From Cecembia rubra (GTDB lineage Bacteria > Bacteroidota > Bacteroidia > Cytophagales > Cyclobacteriaceae), in contig NZ_PYGF01000007.1 in assembly GCF_003014575.1 (NCBI RefSeq), forward strand, positions 62,001-126,000: DNA of 64,000 nucleotides. The letters are read 5' to 3'. Positions within the stretch are counted from its first letter, which is position 1, and every line of letters starts with the position of its first letter. Under the pieces are notes generated by a model. It worked only from the letters and a program-made list of their open reading frames with translations, had not been told where the DNA came from and made no database searches. The position numbers were made by a program, and so were the translations under genes. This document shows positions 38,432 to 47,345 of the stretch, piece by piece.

Positions 38432-38996
38432 TTTTTAGGATTGCTTTAATTTTCACATTTTGTGCCTCGGAAAGCTCATAAAAAAGCACTCCCGGAACTT
38501 CAATTCCATAATCGCTAAGCTTGAGGACAAACTCGGCCTCCAGCTTCAATTCCTTTCCGTCTTCGGATAATTGTAGCTTACCCGGTACCTTGATGGCCCT
38601 TTTGTGGCCATGGATTTTAAAATCCCCCATGGCCTGCACGGCTTGCCCATTCTTCAGTTTACGCAGATCTGTTTGGCTAAGGCTACCTGTAAATTCAGCA
38701 AAAGGGTACTTCTTTGTTTCCAGATAATTTTCCCGCATGTGTCTATCCCGTAGCTTGATTCCAGTTGTAAGTGTGTTGAGGTCCACATAGAAATCAAGGG
38801 AATTATCATCCAAATCGACCAATCCGTGTAGGTGATTGGAAGTACCTACAAATTCATTCAAAGACGCCTTGGAGTGGAATTCCACGGTCCCATTTTTTGT
38901 TAAGAACCGCTGTGCAATGGCTTGGGGGGGATGGATGCAAACAAGGCCCAAAACCAGCAACCAAACTGTAAGTTTACCTGGTGACAACAAGTACAT
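38418..38996 (-). CDS. YceI family periplasmic protein
   Basis: 192 residues from the ATG at 38996, chosen for its signal peptide (MYLLSPGKLTVWLLVLGLVC...AQ). The lipocalin-like YceI fold is shown by TVEFHSKASLNEFVGTSNHLHG, KLRDRHMRENYLETKKYP and GDFKIHGHKRAIKVPGKLQL. YceI proteins bind isoprenoid or amphipathic lipids. Overlaps the Rieske gene upstream by 23 bases. Confidence 0.92.
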   Translation of the reverse strand: MYLLSPGKLTVWLLVLGLVCIHPPQAIAQRFLTKNGTVEFHSKASLNEFVGTSNHLHGLVDLDDNSLDFYVDLNTLTTGIKLRDRHMRENYLETKKYPFAEFTGSLSQTDLRKLKNGQAVQAMGDFKIHGHKRAIKVPGKLQLSEDGKELKLEAEFVLKLSDYGIEVPGVLFYELSEAQNVKIKAILKNEYN

Positions 38997-39462
38997 TACC
39001 TTCAATTTTTGTGGCAAAAGTGGACAAAGGTCGGGTTGCCGGGCCGTTGAGTACATTGCCTTGCAGGTCAAACCTAGATCCATGGCAGGAGCATATGAAT
39101 TGGTTTTGGTTCAGGGCCCAATTTCTGTCACATCCGCTATGTGTACATACAGAAGTTAGAGCACTGAAGCTGTTGCCATCGACATTGACCACCAACATCC
39201 TTGCCTCAAGCAGCAGGATCCACCCCCCCGCACTTTTCAATTGGTTTTGCTTCTCCAAATCAATGGTTACCTTCTCTTCTGTTACATTGATACCATTTCC
39301 TAAATTTTGGTCCTGATCCGGTCCCATGTCTTCCTCGCTGCTACAAGACGCAAAAAACGACATGCCAAAACTAGACATCACTGCCAAGGCTCCCATTTTC
39401 TGAAGAAATACCCTTCTTCCTTTTGGAAGCATTCCTCCCTTCATTTTTTCATGGTCTTTCAT
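38974..39462 (-). CDS. Rieske [2Fe-2S] protein with Tat/lipoprotein signal
   Basis: 162 residues. The signal region has KGRRVFLQKMG (twin arginine) and FASCSSEED (lipobox). The cluster ligands are in VCTHSGCDRNW (Cys-x-His) and FICSCHGSRFD (Cys-x2-His), giving an exported single-domain Rieske protein. It is not next to cytochrome b genes, so it is probably not a bc1 subunit; electron transfer or sensing in the periplasm is possible. The ATG at 39462 is preferred; another in-frame ATG lies six codons later. Confidence 0.9.
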   Translation of the reverse strand: MKDHEKMKGGMLPKGRRVFLQKMGALAVMSSFGMSFFASCSSEEDMGPDQDQNLGNGINVTEEKVTIDLEKQNQLKSAGGWILLLEARMLVVNVDGNSFSALTSVCTHSGCDRNWALNQNQFICSCHGSRFDLQGNVLNGPATRPLSTFATKIEGNVLVVTR

Positions 39463-39579
39463 AAATGTAGAATTTGAAGTACATACGCAGTCCACCTTCA
39501 GTTTGGATTTTGAGCACAAAAAAAAAAGCTACCATAGGTAGCTTAAGTGAAAATTGAAATGATAATTGGATACAAATGC

Positions 39580-40410
39580 TTAGGCCACTTCACCCAAAGC
39601 CACGAGTTTTTCAAGAGTAGGGGAAAGGCTGCCACCTTTGGGTTCGATGGTGATGGCGAAGGCTCCAGCTGCTACGACTGCGTCCATCTTCTGCAAAATA
39701 TTTTTGTCCTGTGGGTTAATTAGTCCTATTCCTATAGGTCCATCCTCTCCAATCGCCCAGAGTTGATAGTCTTGGTCAGCTCCCAGTAGTGCAAGATTTT
39801 GCACAGTCACGTATACCAAAGCTTTATCGGGGTTCCAAAAAACATTCAGCTTGGCATCTTCCTGGATTTCAAACGCCGTTCCCGATAAAGAAACCCTTTC
39901 GAAATCTCCTGCAAGCACTTCCTCCACTTGCTCAAATCGGGTCTGTTTGATATCCAGTTCTTCAGCCAAAACCGATCGCTCCATCATTAAGGCCAAGTAA
40001 TCCTCCTGTGACTGATAATACCTTGTCGCAAAATATAGGGCGGCTGCCGAAGCTATCAATGCTGCCAAAGATGCTGCTACCGCCCAAATTTTCCAAGGAA
40101 AGCTGATATTCCGGTGGATGCCGCCGTCTGTAGTGGCATTCCTTTCCTTTTCTGCTGCGGGTAGTGCGGCGTCTGTTGGCTGCTCTCCAGCATAGAGCGT
40201 CTCCATGATCCGGTTCTTTACCCCTTCTGAGGGGTTTATTCCTGACCGATGATCAAAGGCGAACATGGATTGTTCCAGTTCCTCCAGCTCCTTCTGGATG
40301 GCAGGATAACGGGCGGCCATTTCCATGACTTCCTGTTGCTCCCTCTCATTGAGCTCTCCTAACAAGAACAGCTCTAATTTTCCGGACGATATGTATGCTT
40401 GAATATCCAC
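39580..40410 (-). CDS. RskA-type anti-sigma factor
   Basis: 276 residues. N-terminal cytoplasmic part (about 1-100) with LELFLLGELNEREQQEVMEM, a single membrane segment near 106-128, a heptad stretch, and a C-terminal RskA domain with VFWNPDKALVYVTVQNL and DYQLWAIGEDGPIGIGLI. It binds and inhibits the ECF sigma factor encoded directly upstream. The start is a GTG at 40410 that overlaps the sigma stop codon by one base, showing tight coupling. Confidence 0.92.
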   Translation of the reverse strand: MDIQAYISSGKLELFLLGELNEREQQEVMEMAARYPAIQKELEELEQSMFAFDHRSGINPSEGVKNRIMETLYAGEQPTDAALPAAEKERNATTDGGIHRNISFPWKIWAVAASLAALIASAAALYFATRYYQSQEDYLALMMERSVLAEELDIKQTRFEQVEEVLAGDFERVSLSGTAFEIQEDAKLNVFWNPDKALVYVTVQNLALLGADQDYQLWAIGEDGPIGIGLINPQDKNILQKMDAVVAAGAFAITIEPKGGSLSPTLEKLVALGEVA

Positions 40411-40943
40411 TAAATCTTCTCTAATTTATTTTTCAACACGGCTAGTGAAGCACGAAGACGGGATTTGACCGTACCAAGGGGTATTCCAAATTCCTCAGAG
40501 ATCTCAGAATGGGTATATCCCTTGAAATAGATGTACTTGATAACAAAGCGTTGGTCCTCATTGAGGTTATTCAACAGTTCCTTTACACCAATTCCTTCCA
40601 CATAATCGGCTGTTCCTGCCTGATCTTCATAGGCATTTACGTAATCTTCGATTGGATTGGTCTTTTTGGAATTGGAAAATTCTTTTGAACGGGTTTTATC
40701 TATGGCTGCATTTCTGCAGATATTGGACATCCAAGTATAAATCCTGCCCTTTTCCACTTGATAGCCATCAATCTTGCGGATAATTTTGACAAAAGCATCA
40801 TGAAATACCTCCTCTGCAATATCTCTGTCTGGAATTATTCTAAGGATTACCCCTAAAAGCGCACGGGAATATTTTTCATAAACATATTCTACCGTTGCCT
40901 TGTCATTGGCCCTTAGCCCTGAAACGATCTGGTCCTCTCTCAA
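40410..40943 (-). CDS. ECF RNA polymerase sigma factor (SigK-like)
   Basis: 177 residues. Region 2 has VYEKYSRALLGVILRI and AEEVFHDAFVKIIRKIDGY followed by RIYTWMSNICRNAAID; region 4 has DQRFVIKYIYFKGYTHSEISEEFGIPLGTVKSRLR. The frame begins at a TTG (40943) and no in-frame ATG lies upstream before a stop. Its partner anti-sigma gene follows immediately. Likely directs transcription of its own operon (Rieske, YceI, DUF5777) in response to an envelope or redox signal; that link is inference. Confidence 0.93.
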   Translation of the reverse strand: MREDQIVSGLRANDKATVEYVYEKYSRALLGVILRIIPDRDIAEEVFHDAFVKIIRKIDGYQVEKGRIYTWMSNICRNAAIDKTRSKEFSNSKKTNPIEDYVNAYEDQAGTADYVEGIGVKELLNNLNEDQRFVIKYIYFKGYTHSEISEEFGIPLGTVKSRLRASLAVLKNKLEKI

Positions 40944-41127
40944 ATATTTCGAATTGATGGATAGAATGGCTTAAAGTCAAAAGTAACACCTTGGCATCAA
41001 AGTAACAACTGAAATAAAATCATTACAGGAAAAGAATTTTGTTTATTTCTCAAGGGGAGAATTTGGACTATTTGTTTCATTCTCCCTCAGGTAAAAAATT
41101 AGCCCCGAGGATGATTAATACCTGGGA

Positions 41128-41257
41128 ATATAACATTTTGGGTTTGTTTTGTGGCGGTTTAATCCTCAGGATTTTTCCACTTACACGGAATATAAACCAA
41201 CTTGCTGACAATACTGGCAACTGTGTCGCCTGCCACTGAACAAACCCGGTGTAAGCA
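41128..41257 (-). repeat. attC-like site 1 (distal end of array)
   Basis: Arms GGGTTTGTTTTGTGGCGG / CGCCTGCCACTGAACAAACCC pair imperfectly. Left end ATATAAC; right end GTGTAAGC is degenerate. Lies between the sigma-factor promoter and the first cassette gene and marks the boundary of the array. Confidence 0.75.
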
Positions 41258-41272
41258 GCTGGTATTTTCAAA

Positions 41273-42214
41273 CTACTGCTTCTTTAAGAAGTCTCTAACG
41301 GTTTTGTTAAATCTCTTTGGGTCTTCAATGTAGGGGAAATGACCCACATCTTTCAGAATAACAAGTGTAGAGTTTCGTATCATTCTTTCAATTTCTTTCG
41401 CCCCATCAATTGAAAGTACACTGAAGTCACCATGCATGATAAGTGTAGGAGAATTGATATTCTTTAACTGTTCATGGATGTCGTAACGTCCTAAGCTATT
41501 CCAAACCATATCATTTGTTACATTAAAGTTTGAGCTCCAATTTTTATCAATACCAAGGGAAAGATGTTGACTAAGTGAAGAATTTTTAAAAAATGGTTTA
41601 AAGTAGATTTTTAAATAACGGTCCATAATTTCAGGATTGGTTTCAAAATCAATTTTTGAATTGAGATTTGAAAGTTCCTGACGGTCAAGTTCAGTTTGTC
41701 TTTCGGAAATTGTTTTCCTGAAGTAGGGAAAGTTGAGTTCCCAGCTGGCTGGAGCGGTGTCTATTAGTAGTAGTTTATTGACATTATCCGGGTAAGATAC
41801 AGCATAGTACATTGCCAGAAGGCCTCCGAAAGAATGACCTAATAAGTTTAATCGATTGATTTCGAGTTGCTGACGTAGTATATCAAGGTCATTGACAAAT
41901 TGAGAAATTGTTAGTCGGGTTGTATCCTCCACTCCTGAAGAACGTCCGCTGGCTCGTTGGTCATAGAATATTAATTGATAATCCTTAGCCAAAAGGTCAA
42001 TTAATTGAGGCGCCAAATAATCATGGCTCATACCAGGTCCACCATGGATAATTATTAGCGGCTCGCCGGAACCAACCAATCGAACAAAAAGCCTTGCTCC
42101 ATCCACATCAATATATTTGCTTTTATCTTGTAACCTTGATTGTCCAAATGAACAGATGATGGTGGAGAGTATAAGTCCTAAAATAAAAGTCGTTTTAAGG
42201 AGGTATTTTTTCAT
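41273..42214 (-). CDS. Secreted alpha/beta hydrolase (proline iminopeptidase-like)
   Basis: 313 residues with a signal peptide (KTTFILGLILSTIICSFGQ). IIHGGPGMSHDYL is the HGGPG oxyanion motif of S33 peptidases, YDQRASGRS follows, the nucleophile is in LLGHSFGGLLAMYY, and the catalytic His in DVGHFPYIEDP. Cleaves N-terminal residues or small esters; substrate unknown. Sole gene of cassette 1. Confidence 0.9.
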   Translation of the reverse strand: MKKYLLKTTFILGLILSTIICSFGQSRLQDKSKYIDVDGARLFVRLVGSGEPLIIIHGGPGMSHDYLAPQLIDLLAKDYQLIFYDQRASGRSSGVEDTTRLTISQFVNDLDILRQQLEINRLNLLGHSFGGLLAMYYAVSYPDNVNKLLLIDTAPASWELNFPYFRKTISERQTELDRQELSNLNSKIDFETNPEIMDRYLKIYFKPFFKNSSLSQHLSLGIDKNWSSNFNVTNDMVWNSLGRYDIHEQLKNINSPTLIMHGDFSVLSIDGAKEIERMIRNSTLVILKDVGHFPYIEDPKRFNKTVRDFLKKQ

Positions 42215-42261
42215 AATGCTGAGTTTTAATTGGGACTAACTTTCTTCAATGATGCTTGGAG

Positions 42262-42438
42262 CTATCGGCGTTTTCAGGCTTTGCATTCGGGCGGGTTTCG
42301 GAGCACAACCTGTCCCGCCTTAGCGGGAAAACTGGCAACCAGCACTGAACTTGAATAGAAGCACAAAGTTCCAGGTTTGAACAGCATGCCCCAGCATCTC
42401 GGGATCACACCGCCTGACACAAAACCCGTCTTATGCGG
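42262..42438 (-). repeat. attC-like site 2
   Basis: Arms around AGGCTTTGCATTCGGGCGG and CCGCCTGACACAAAACCC; the centre contains GTTTCGGAGCACAACCTG, shared with sites 8 and 13, plus its own CCCGCTAAGGCGGG-like hairpin (CCCGCCTTAGCGGG). The right end CTTATGCGG matches the left end of site 3 in 8 of 9 bases. Confidence 0.75.
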
Positions 42439-42485
42439 TCGGTTTTCCTTTCTCTTGTTCAATGTTCGTGTCATGATGTACCTTG

Positions 42486-43064
42486 TCAACCTTGTTGGTT
42501 ATTATTGTTTAAATATTTCAAGACAACTCCACCTGTCGTAAGTGGCTGTGTGGAAACCAGTGTTAAATTGTTAGAAGCAATACCTTGTCTGAAAAGTGGT
42601 CGTCCATTACCTAAAATAACTGGAGCAATACCTATGCGATATTCGTCAAATATGTTGTCATTTATAAATGTCTCTGATAGGTTTGCGCTTCCGAAAACAT
42701 AAATGTCTTTTCCGCCTTGCTCTTTTAGTTTGAGGATTTCATCTGAAGCGTTTTCACGAATAATTGTGGTGTTGTTCCAATCAGCCGATTTTAAGGTCTT
42801 AGAAAAAACTATTTTTGGTATACTGTTCATTAGTTTAGCAACTTCATGTTCCTCAGTTTCGGCTTCTGCTTTTGTCCAATAAGCAGCCATTCCTTCATAT
42901 GTCACTCGTCCAAAAACGAGATAGTCAGCTGATTGAAGTTGATCAATGCTTAATTTTTCAAGTTCTTTTCCCCAAATAAGATTATGAAATGATAAGTCCC
43001 AATTTTGATTACCTTCAAAATAACCATCAAGGGTCATTACATTCCACATTATAAGTTTTCTCAT
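42486..43064 (-). CDS. Dihydrofolate reductase-like (RibD C-terminal domain) protein
   Basis: 192 residues from the ATG at 43064 (MRKLIMWNVMTLDGYFEG); an ATG five codons earlier is also possible. Family marks: SLDGYFEG-like start, YLVFGRVTYEGMAAYW, KIVFSKTL, and GKDIYVFGSANLSETFI with the G-S-x-x-L nucleotide site. Probably an NAD(P)H-dependent reductase; the usual catalytic residues of folate-specific DHFR are not clear. Such genes are common on cassettes and may give drug tolerance, but that is not shown here. Confidence 0.88.
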   Translation of the reverse strand: MRKLIMWNVMTLDGYFEGNQNWDLSFHNLIWGKELEKLSIDQLQSADYLVFGRVTYEGMAAYWTKAEAETEEHEVAKLMNSIPKIVFSKTLKSADWNNTTIIRENASDEILKLKEQGGKDIYVFGSANLSETFINDNIFDEYRIGIAPVILGNGRPLFRQGIASNNLTLVSTQPLTTGGVVLKYLNNNNQQG

Positions 43065-43228
43065 TCGATTTTTAGCCATTGTTTTTGTCGTCTTTAAGCT
43101 TCTGACTAATGTATCTGTATATAATTGAAAATAAGTTAATTATAAAAATTTCATTTTCGCAATTTCTTCTTGTAATTCCGCCAATCCCTTAGCATACAAA
43201 ATCAACTTTTTTTAAAGTAGGGGGAATG

Positions 43229-43403
43229 CCGCATAACGTTTGAGTTTGTGCAGTGGCGGGCATAGGAGGTCTTAGCAATGGATCGAAGCGGAATGCTAAG
43301 ACCGATCCAGTTGCGCCCTGTCCCACGACACAGTTTAAGTTAAGAAACCGAAAAGTATTGAGACAGCTAACCCCGCCATTGCACAAACATTTTGCAGTAG
43401 CCA
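43229..43403 (-). repeat. attC-like site 3
   Basis: Left end CCGCATAACG, arms GAGTTTGTGCAGTGGCGGG / CCCCGCCATTGCACAAAC. The right end (TTTTGCAGTAGCCA) shares GTAGCCA with the complement of the left end of site 4. The centre holds an extra hairpin (GGTCTTAGCA / TGCTAAGACC), making it longer than average. Confidence 0.8.
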
Positions 43404-43417
43404 GTGCGCATCACCAC

Positions 43418-44860
43418 CTACTCCTTTGTCTTAAATTTATCTGGTAACATTTGCTGGATGCATTCACTATTTGGTCTCGTGTAGGGCTTGTTAAAAAAGT
43501 CGACAACCATTTTGTCAAAACACTCGGGATTGCTTAATCCATCAAATGTGTGCGACATGGTTGGAATTGTAATAAGATAACCATTTGTTAATGTTTGCAC
43601 AATTTGCTTTGCCATTGAAGGTGGTGTGACTGGGTCGAAATACCCGGACACTACCATGGTTGGAATATCAGATGTGAGGGGCTCAAAGAATTTATCTGGA
43701 ATAATTCCCTTTGTCCAATTGCTACAGGCGTTCTTTTGTTGTTGGATTCGGTAGTCACCCATAAATGTCCCAACTGATAAGGAGTCTGCTTCTTCTTTTG
43801 TAATGTAAGGCACGTCTTCTGTACAGGTTATACACAGGTAAAGCCCTTCAGCGATAAAGTCATCGTATGAACTTTCACTTGGAAAGAGAGATATGAAGGG
43901 CTGCCAATTTCCTAAATATGATTGATGAATAATAAATGGAACTTGTCTCAGTCCAAGTGGTGTGTACATCAGTGAACGAATCTTTGTATGAAAAGAATAC
44001 CAGGGAATGGTAATATTTTTGACTTCATCATTTTGACTTGTGAATTTATACTCAAAGAACTTTCCTTTTCCTCTTTCCATCAAGTCCTTGAATTCCGCCT
44101 TAAGGTTAGGGAAAGTCAGGTTGCATAAGGAATCGTGTTTACAATCTTCAAATAGATTATTGAGACTTGCGTCTGCATCCTGAGCAAAATAAAGTGGCAT
44201 TCTTGAATATGTTGTTGTAGGAGACCACAGGACAGCACTTTCCACTGAATTTGGGAACAATTTCATGTACACTTGAGCCAACCGTCCACCGAATGACAAA
44301 CCAAATAAACTTATCTTGTTGTATCCTAGCCACTTCCTTATTTCTTCAATGTCAATTGCCATATTTGTTGTCGTGTACTGAGTTAAATCAGCCAATCTCG
44401 ATAAGGAATCATAGCAATCCTTTACATCTTCTATGGGGTACATTTCTGTAAACTGTTCCTCAAGACTCTCATTAAATTGTAACTGTCGGCAATGCAATGG
44501 ATTTGAATCACCAGTCCCCCTTACATCAATTAAAACTATATCATGCTCCAGTCGATAGTAATTAATGCTATCAGCATAGAATGACGCACTGCTTGTTGCT
44601 GCCACCCCAGGTCCACCTTCAAAGTAAAAGATTGGTGATTTTGAATGACCTTTGTGAATCGCTGGAATCACAATAATATTCAAATCAATTTTTCTTCCAG
44701 AATTAGTCTGTCTGTTTTCGAAAACCGAAAATGTCCCACATAAAATTGTTGAGTCTAGATCACTGGAATTGCATCCTTTTAGTCTTTCATTGTTGTCACT
44801 TGAACAACTATAACACAGTATTGTGGTTAATAGAAAAGATATTAGTTCGATAATCTTCAT
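43418..44860 (-). CDS. Alpha/beta hydrolase lipoprotein (tripeptidyl aminopeptidase-like)
   Basis: 480 residues with a lipoprotein signal (LLTTILCYSCSSDNN). FYFEGGPGVAATSS, DVRGTGDSNPLHC, the nucleophile in LFGLSFGGRLAQVYM, and a C-terminal TAP-like part with VVSGYFDPVTPP (acid) and PTMSHTFDG (His) match the S33 tripeptidyl-aminopeptidase group. Anchored in the envelope and probably degrades peptides or esters. Sole gene of cassette 3. Confidence 0.88.
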   Translation of the reverse strand: MKIIELISFLLTTILCYSCSSDNNERLKGCNSSDLDSTILCGTFSVFENRQTNSGRKIDLNIIVIPAIHKGHSKSPIFYFEGGPGVAATSSASFYADSINYYRLEHDIVLIDVRGTGDSNPLHCRQLQFNESLEEQFTEMYPIEDVKDCYDSLSRLADLTQYTTTNMAIDIEEIRKWLGYNKISLFGLSFGGRLAQVYMKLFPNSVESAVLWSPTTTYSRMPLYFAQDADASLNNLFEDCKHDSLCNLTFPNLKAEFKDLMERGKGKFFEYKFTSQNDEVKNITIPWYSFHTKIRSLMYTPLGLRQVPFIIHQSYLGNWQPFISLFPSESSYDDFIAEGLYLCITCTEDVPYITKEEADSLSVGTFMGDYRIQQQKNACSNWTKGIIPDKFFEPLTSDIPTMVVSGYFDPVTPPSMAKQIVQTLTNGYLITIPTMSHTFDGLSNPECFDKMVVDFFNKPYTRPNSECIQQMLPDKFKTKE

Positions 44861-44896
44861 CGCCTTTTATTTCGGAATTGAATATTTACCGCGCTT

Positions 44897-45031
44897 GGCT
44901 ACAACGGGCAAGCATATGGCTTGTGGCGGTTTTAAGGGCAGTTACCTGTCTGCCTAAGATGAAGTTTAAAGAATACAGGAAAGCCTGAATTACAAACTCA
45001 CCCGCCATAAGCTATATGCAGTGTTTGCATT
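44897..45031 (-). repeat. attC-like site 4
   Basis: Very good arms: GCATATGGCTTGTGGCGG against CCGCCATAAGCTATATGC (16 of 18 paired). Left end TGGCTACAACG. The right end GTGTTTGCA is degenerate; a perfect GTTAGGC lies 25 bases further right. Confidence 0.8.
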
Positions 45032-45062
45032 CGTTGCTTTCTATTGTTTCTGTTAGGCTACC

Positions 45063-45596
45063 TTAATCTTCAGGCTCACCGTTTTCCTGTTCTTCGATGT
45101 TGTCAATAGTGTAAACGATATCTTCGGGATCTTTTTGCTCCTCTTTATAGAAATTGTGAATCCCAATCATATAGGCTACAATAATTGCCCATGTTTTTCT
45201 TTTGAGGTATAAGGCAATTTGACTGTATGTTGGTCTAGTACTAGGTTGAAAATGATATAAGACGATTAAAATAACAATCCCCTGAACAATTAAGATTAGA
45301 ACGTTCCACTCATCTTTTGTGATCAAAACAACTTGATTAAATAGAACAAGAGCGGAGTATATATATAGTCCCCACTTTTTTGTTCGCCATAACCCTACCA
45401 TACAAATTAAGCTCACGGTTGTTGTAAAACCTGCGTATGGAGGAAACCAAGTACCAATTTGGTTAGCAATTTCTGAGAAAATCATCGGAATCGACAACCC
45501 CACTCCAATGAACCCAAGAATACATATGACAGTAATTGCAGTTGGTCTTTTTATTATTCCGTTGTTGGGCTGATCTAAAATTCCTATCTGATTCAT
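45063..45596 (-). CDS. Hypothetical four-helix membrane protein
   Basis: 177 residues with four to five hydrophobic segments (about 19-37, 50-68, 75-92, 98-116 and 130-146) and an acidic tail (DIEEQENGEPED). No family recognised. It sits alone between sites 4 and 5, as many cassette genes of unknown function do. Confidence 0.8.
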   Translation of the reverse strand: MNQIGILDQPNNGIIKRPTAITVICILGFIGVGLSIPMIFSEIANQIGTWFPPYAGFTTTVSLICMVGLWRTKKWGLYIYSALVLFNQVVLITKDEWNVLILIVQGIVILIVLYHFQPSTRPTYSQIALYLKRKTWAIIVAYMIGIHNFYKEEQKDPEDIVYTIDNIEEQENGEPED

Positions 45597-45637
45597 AATT
45601 TTCTTTTATTTGTTAATGTTCGCTTAGCAGCTATGAA

Positions 45638-45770
45638 GGCCAACGTTTAAGTGTAGCTGCCGTGCGGGCTTTGATACAATTCGCTGTCCGCCAGCACAAA
45701 ATAAGCAAAGAAATACAACCGCTCAAGTTTGCACATCTTCCCGCATGGAAGCTACACAATGTTGGCAACC
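45638..45770 (-). repeat. attC-like site 5
   Basis: Arms GTGTAGCTGCCGTGCGGG / CCCGCATGGAAGCTACAC (15 of 18). Left end GGCCAACG; right end TGTTGGCAACC, whose complement GGTTGCCAAC is the left end of site 6. Confidence 0.88.
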
Positions 45771-45778
45771 GTTACGAT

Positions 45779-46759
45779 CTAATCTTTAATTTCTATATTG
45801 CCCCGTACCCATGGGTTTCCTGGTAAGTAGAAATTCATTCCCGTGCGTTGTTCAACATCCACCAGTTTATTTCTGACCTCTATAGGCCTCAGTCCAATAA
45901 TTTGCCTGAGCTCATTGGTTACTGATAACGATGTCTTAGTAGGTGCAATCAAAAATCCATAGCCCGGCTCTTTTCGATCAGAAACAACTGTCCTGTGCCA
46001 ATCATCAATCGTTGCGTATTCGTAAGGTGACATCTGACCATTTCTTAGAGCTTCAAATAATCTCGGTTTTAAAAATGTATAGAGAGTATCTTTCTTAACA
46101 TATTCTGTAGATATGGAATTGTGATGACTTAGAATAGTTGATATCCAATAGCGATTTCCAATAAGTTTTTCTCCCGGATAACCTGCTGATTCTAAAATTT
46201 CTATGAGTTCAAATACTTGTCTTTCACTATGAGGGGCAAATTTCCTTTCGGCATACTTTTGTTGGGCTTTGTCTCCTATCTTCAATAAAGCCCCGAATGC
46301 TTTCCTTTGGTCTTTGGAAAACATTTTCTTTGCCTTATTCCGAATAGGCTGATTAAGACTTTCATTATGAACCTTTCGAAGACTGTCATAATCATTTACT
46401 ATAGATTTCCATTCAGGCTCGTTATTTAACTGAGATAGATACTTATTCTTCTTAATCGCTTTCAATTCCCACCCGGCCGAAATTCCTTCTTTTACATAAT
46501 GTAGGGCTTTCTGTTTATCATTTAAAAATAATGCAAGTTGAGCTGCAACCTGATAATCTCTCAAAAAGACAAATTCATAAGTATCAAATACATTTTCGTA
46601 CTGGCTTAAAGCGGCTTTAAAGTTTTCTTCACCAATCAACTTTTCCGCTTCAATAATTTGCTTATGATATTGAAGGTAGTCTTTGGTTTCATCAATCTGT
46701 GCACTTTTAAGATTTGTGGACAAAAGAAGAATCAAATATGTTAAGATAAATGTCTTCAT
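45779..46759 (-). CDS. Exported protein with DUF6624-like C-terminal domain
   Basis: 326 residues from the ATG at 46759, chosen for its signal peptide (MKTFILTYLILLLSTNLKSA). Residues 30-140 are helical with a TPR-like look (FKAALSQYENVFDTYEFVF). The C-terminal part with ILSHHNSISTEYVKK, LFEALRNGQMSPYEYATIDDW and YGFLIAP resembles DUF6624 proteins. Function unknown; sole gene of cassette 5. The stop lies 8 bases from site 5. Confidence 0.78.
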   Translation of the reverse strand: MKTFILTYLILLLSTNLKSAQIDETKDYLQYHKQIIEAEKLIGEENFKAALSQYENVFDTYEFVFLRDYQVAAQLALFLNDKQKALHYVKEGISAGWELKAIKKNKYLSQLNNEPEWKSIVNDYDSLRKVHNESLNQPIRNKAKKMFSKDQRKAFGALLKIGDKAQQKYAERKFAPHSERQVFELIEILESAGYPGEKLIGNRYWISTILSHHNSISTEYVKKDTLYTFLKPRLFEALRNGQMSPYEYATIDDWHRTVVSDRKEPGYGFLIAPTKTSLSVTNELRQIIGLRPIEVRNKLVDVEQRTGMNFYLPGNPWVRGNIEIKD

Positions 46760-46770
46760 GGTTTTGTAAT

Positions 46771-46907
46771 GGTTGCCAACGTGATTCAGCTTGGAGACGG
46801 CGGGCATTCGGAGCCGTTCGCTTCCAACCTACTTCTACCTTCATCAAGATACTGATTTTTATAGTTACTCGGAACCACCCGATGTATCCAAGGTGATGTT
46901 GTGGTCT
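46771..46907 (-). repeat. attC-like site 6
   Basis: Belongs to the CAGCTTGGAGACGGCGGGC sequence type. Left end GGTTGCCAACG, right end TGTTGTGGTCT. Its own two ends do not match each other; each matches the far end of the neighbouring cassette instead. Confidence 0.9.
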
Positions 46908-46937
46908 TCCCGTTTAAGCGGGACAGGCTGTGATTTT

Positions 46938-47345
46938 TTATTCTTGAGAAATGAATTCAGTCCAAGAAACTATTCTTGTCTTTTCTATCTCCCCTAATAC
47001 TAATAAATCAGAATCTCCTGTTACTAAGAAATCTGCTTTACCATCAATCGAAAGACTCAATAAGAAATTATCTTTTGGATCTCTACATTCATTGATTTTT
47101 GATTCCACCTTTATTAATTCCCCAAAAGTTTCAATTTGGGTCAAAAGTGTTTTGATATCTGATTTTTTAAAAAATCTTTTGAATTTGGGCCTTTCTGAAA
47201 CCTCTAAAAACTCTTCAAGCAATTCTTGGGAAAATATCAGGGTTACTGCTCCAGATTCAAGAAGGACATCCAATTCCTTTTGTCTTTTGGAGATCAAAAA
47301 ACTTATCCACAGATTAGTATCTAGAATTACCCTTCTATTTTTCAT
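46938..47345 (-). CDS. PIN-domain toxin (putative RNase)
   Basis: 135 residues of the PIN-family toxin type. Acidic catalytic residues are seen in ILDTNLWISFL, LLEEFLEV, NECRDPKDNFLLSLSIDG and LVTGDSDLL. It should cleave RNA when freed from its antitoxin, encoded immediately upstream with an 11-base overlap. Toxin-antitoxin pairs stabilise cassette arrays; here it forms cassette 6. Confidence 0.9.
   Translation of the reverse strand: MKNRRVILDTNLWISFLISKRQKELDVLLESGAVTLIFSQELLEEFLEVSERPKFKRFFKKSDIKTLLTQIETFGELIKVESKINECRDPKDNFLLSLSIDGKADFLVTGDSDLLVLGEIEKTRIVSWTEFISQE

Noticed and set aside
42274..42489. Minus-strand frame across attC-like site 2
   Set aside because: It translates the palindromic site itself and has no homology or start signal.
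43189..43386. Frame across attC-like site 3
   Set aside because: Lies wholly in site sequence; same reason as for site 2.
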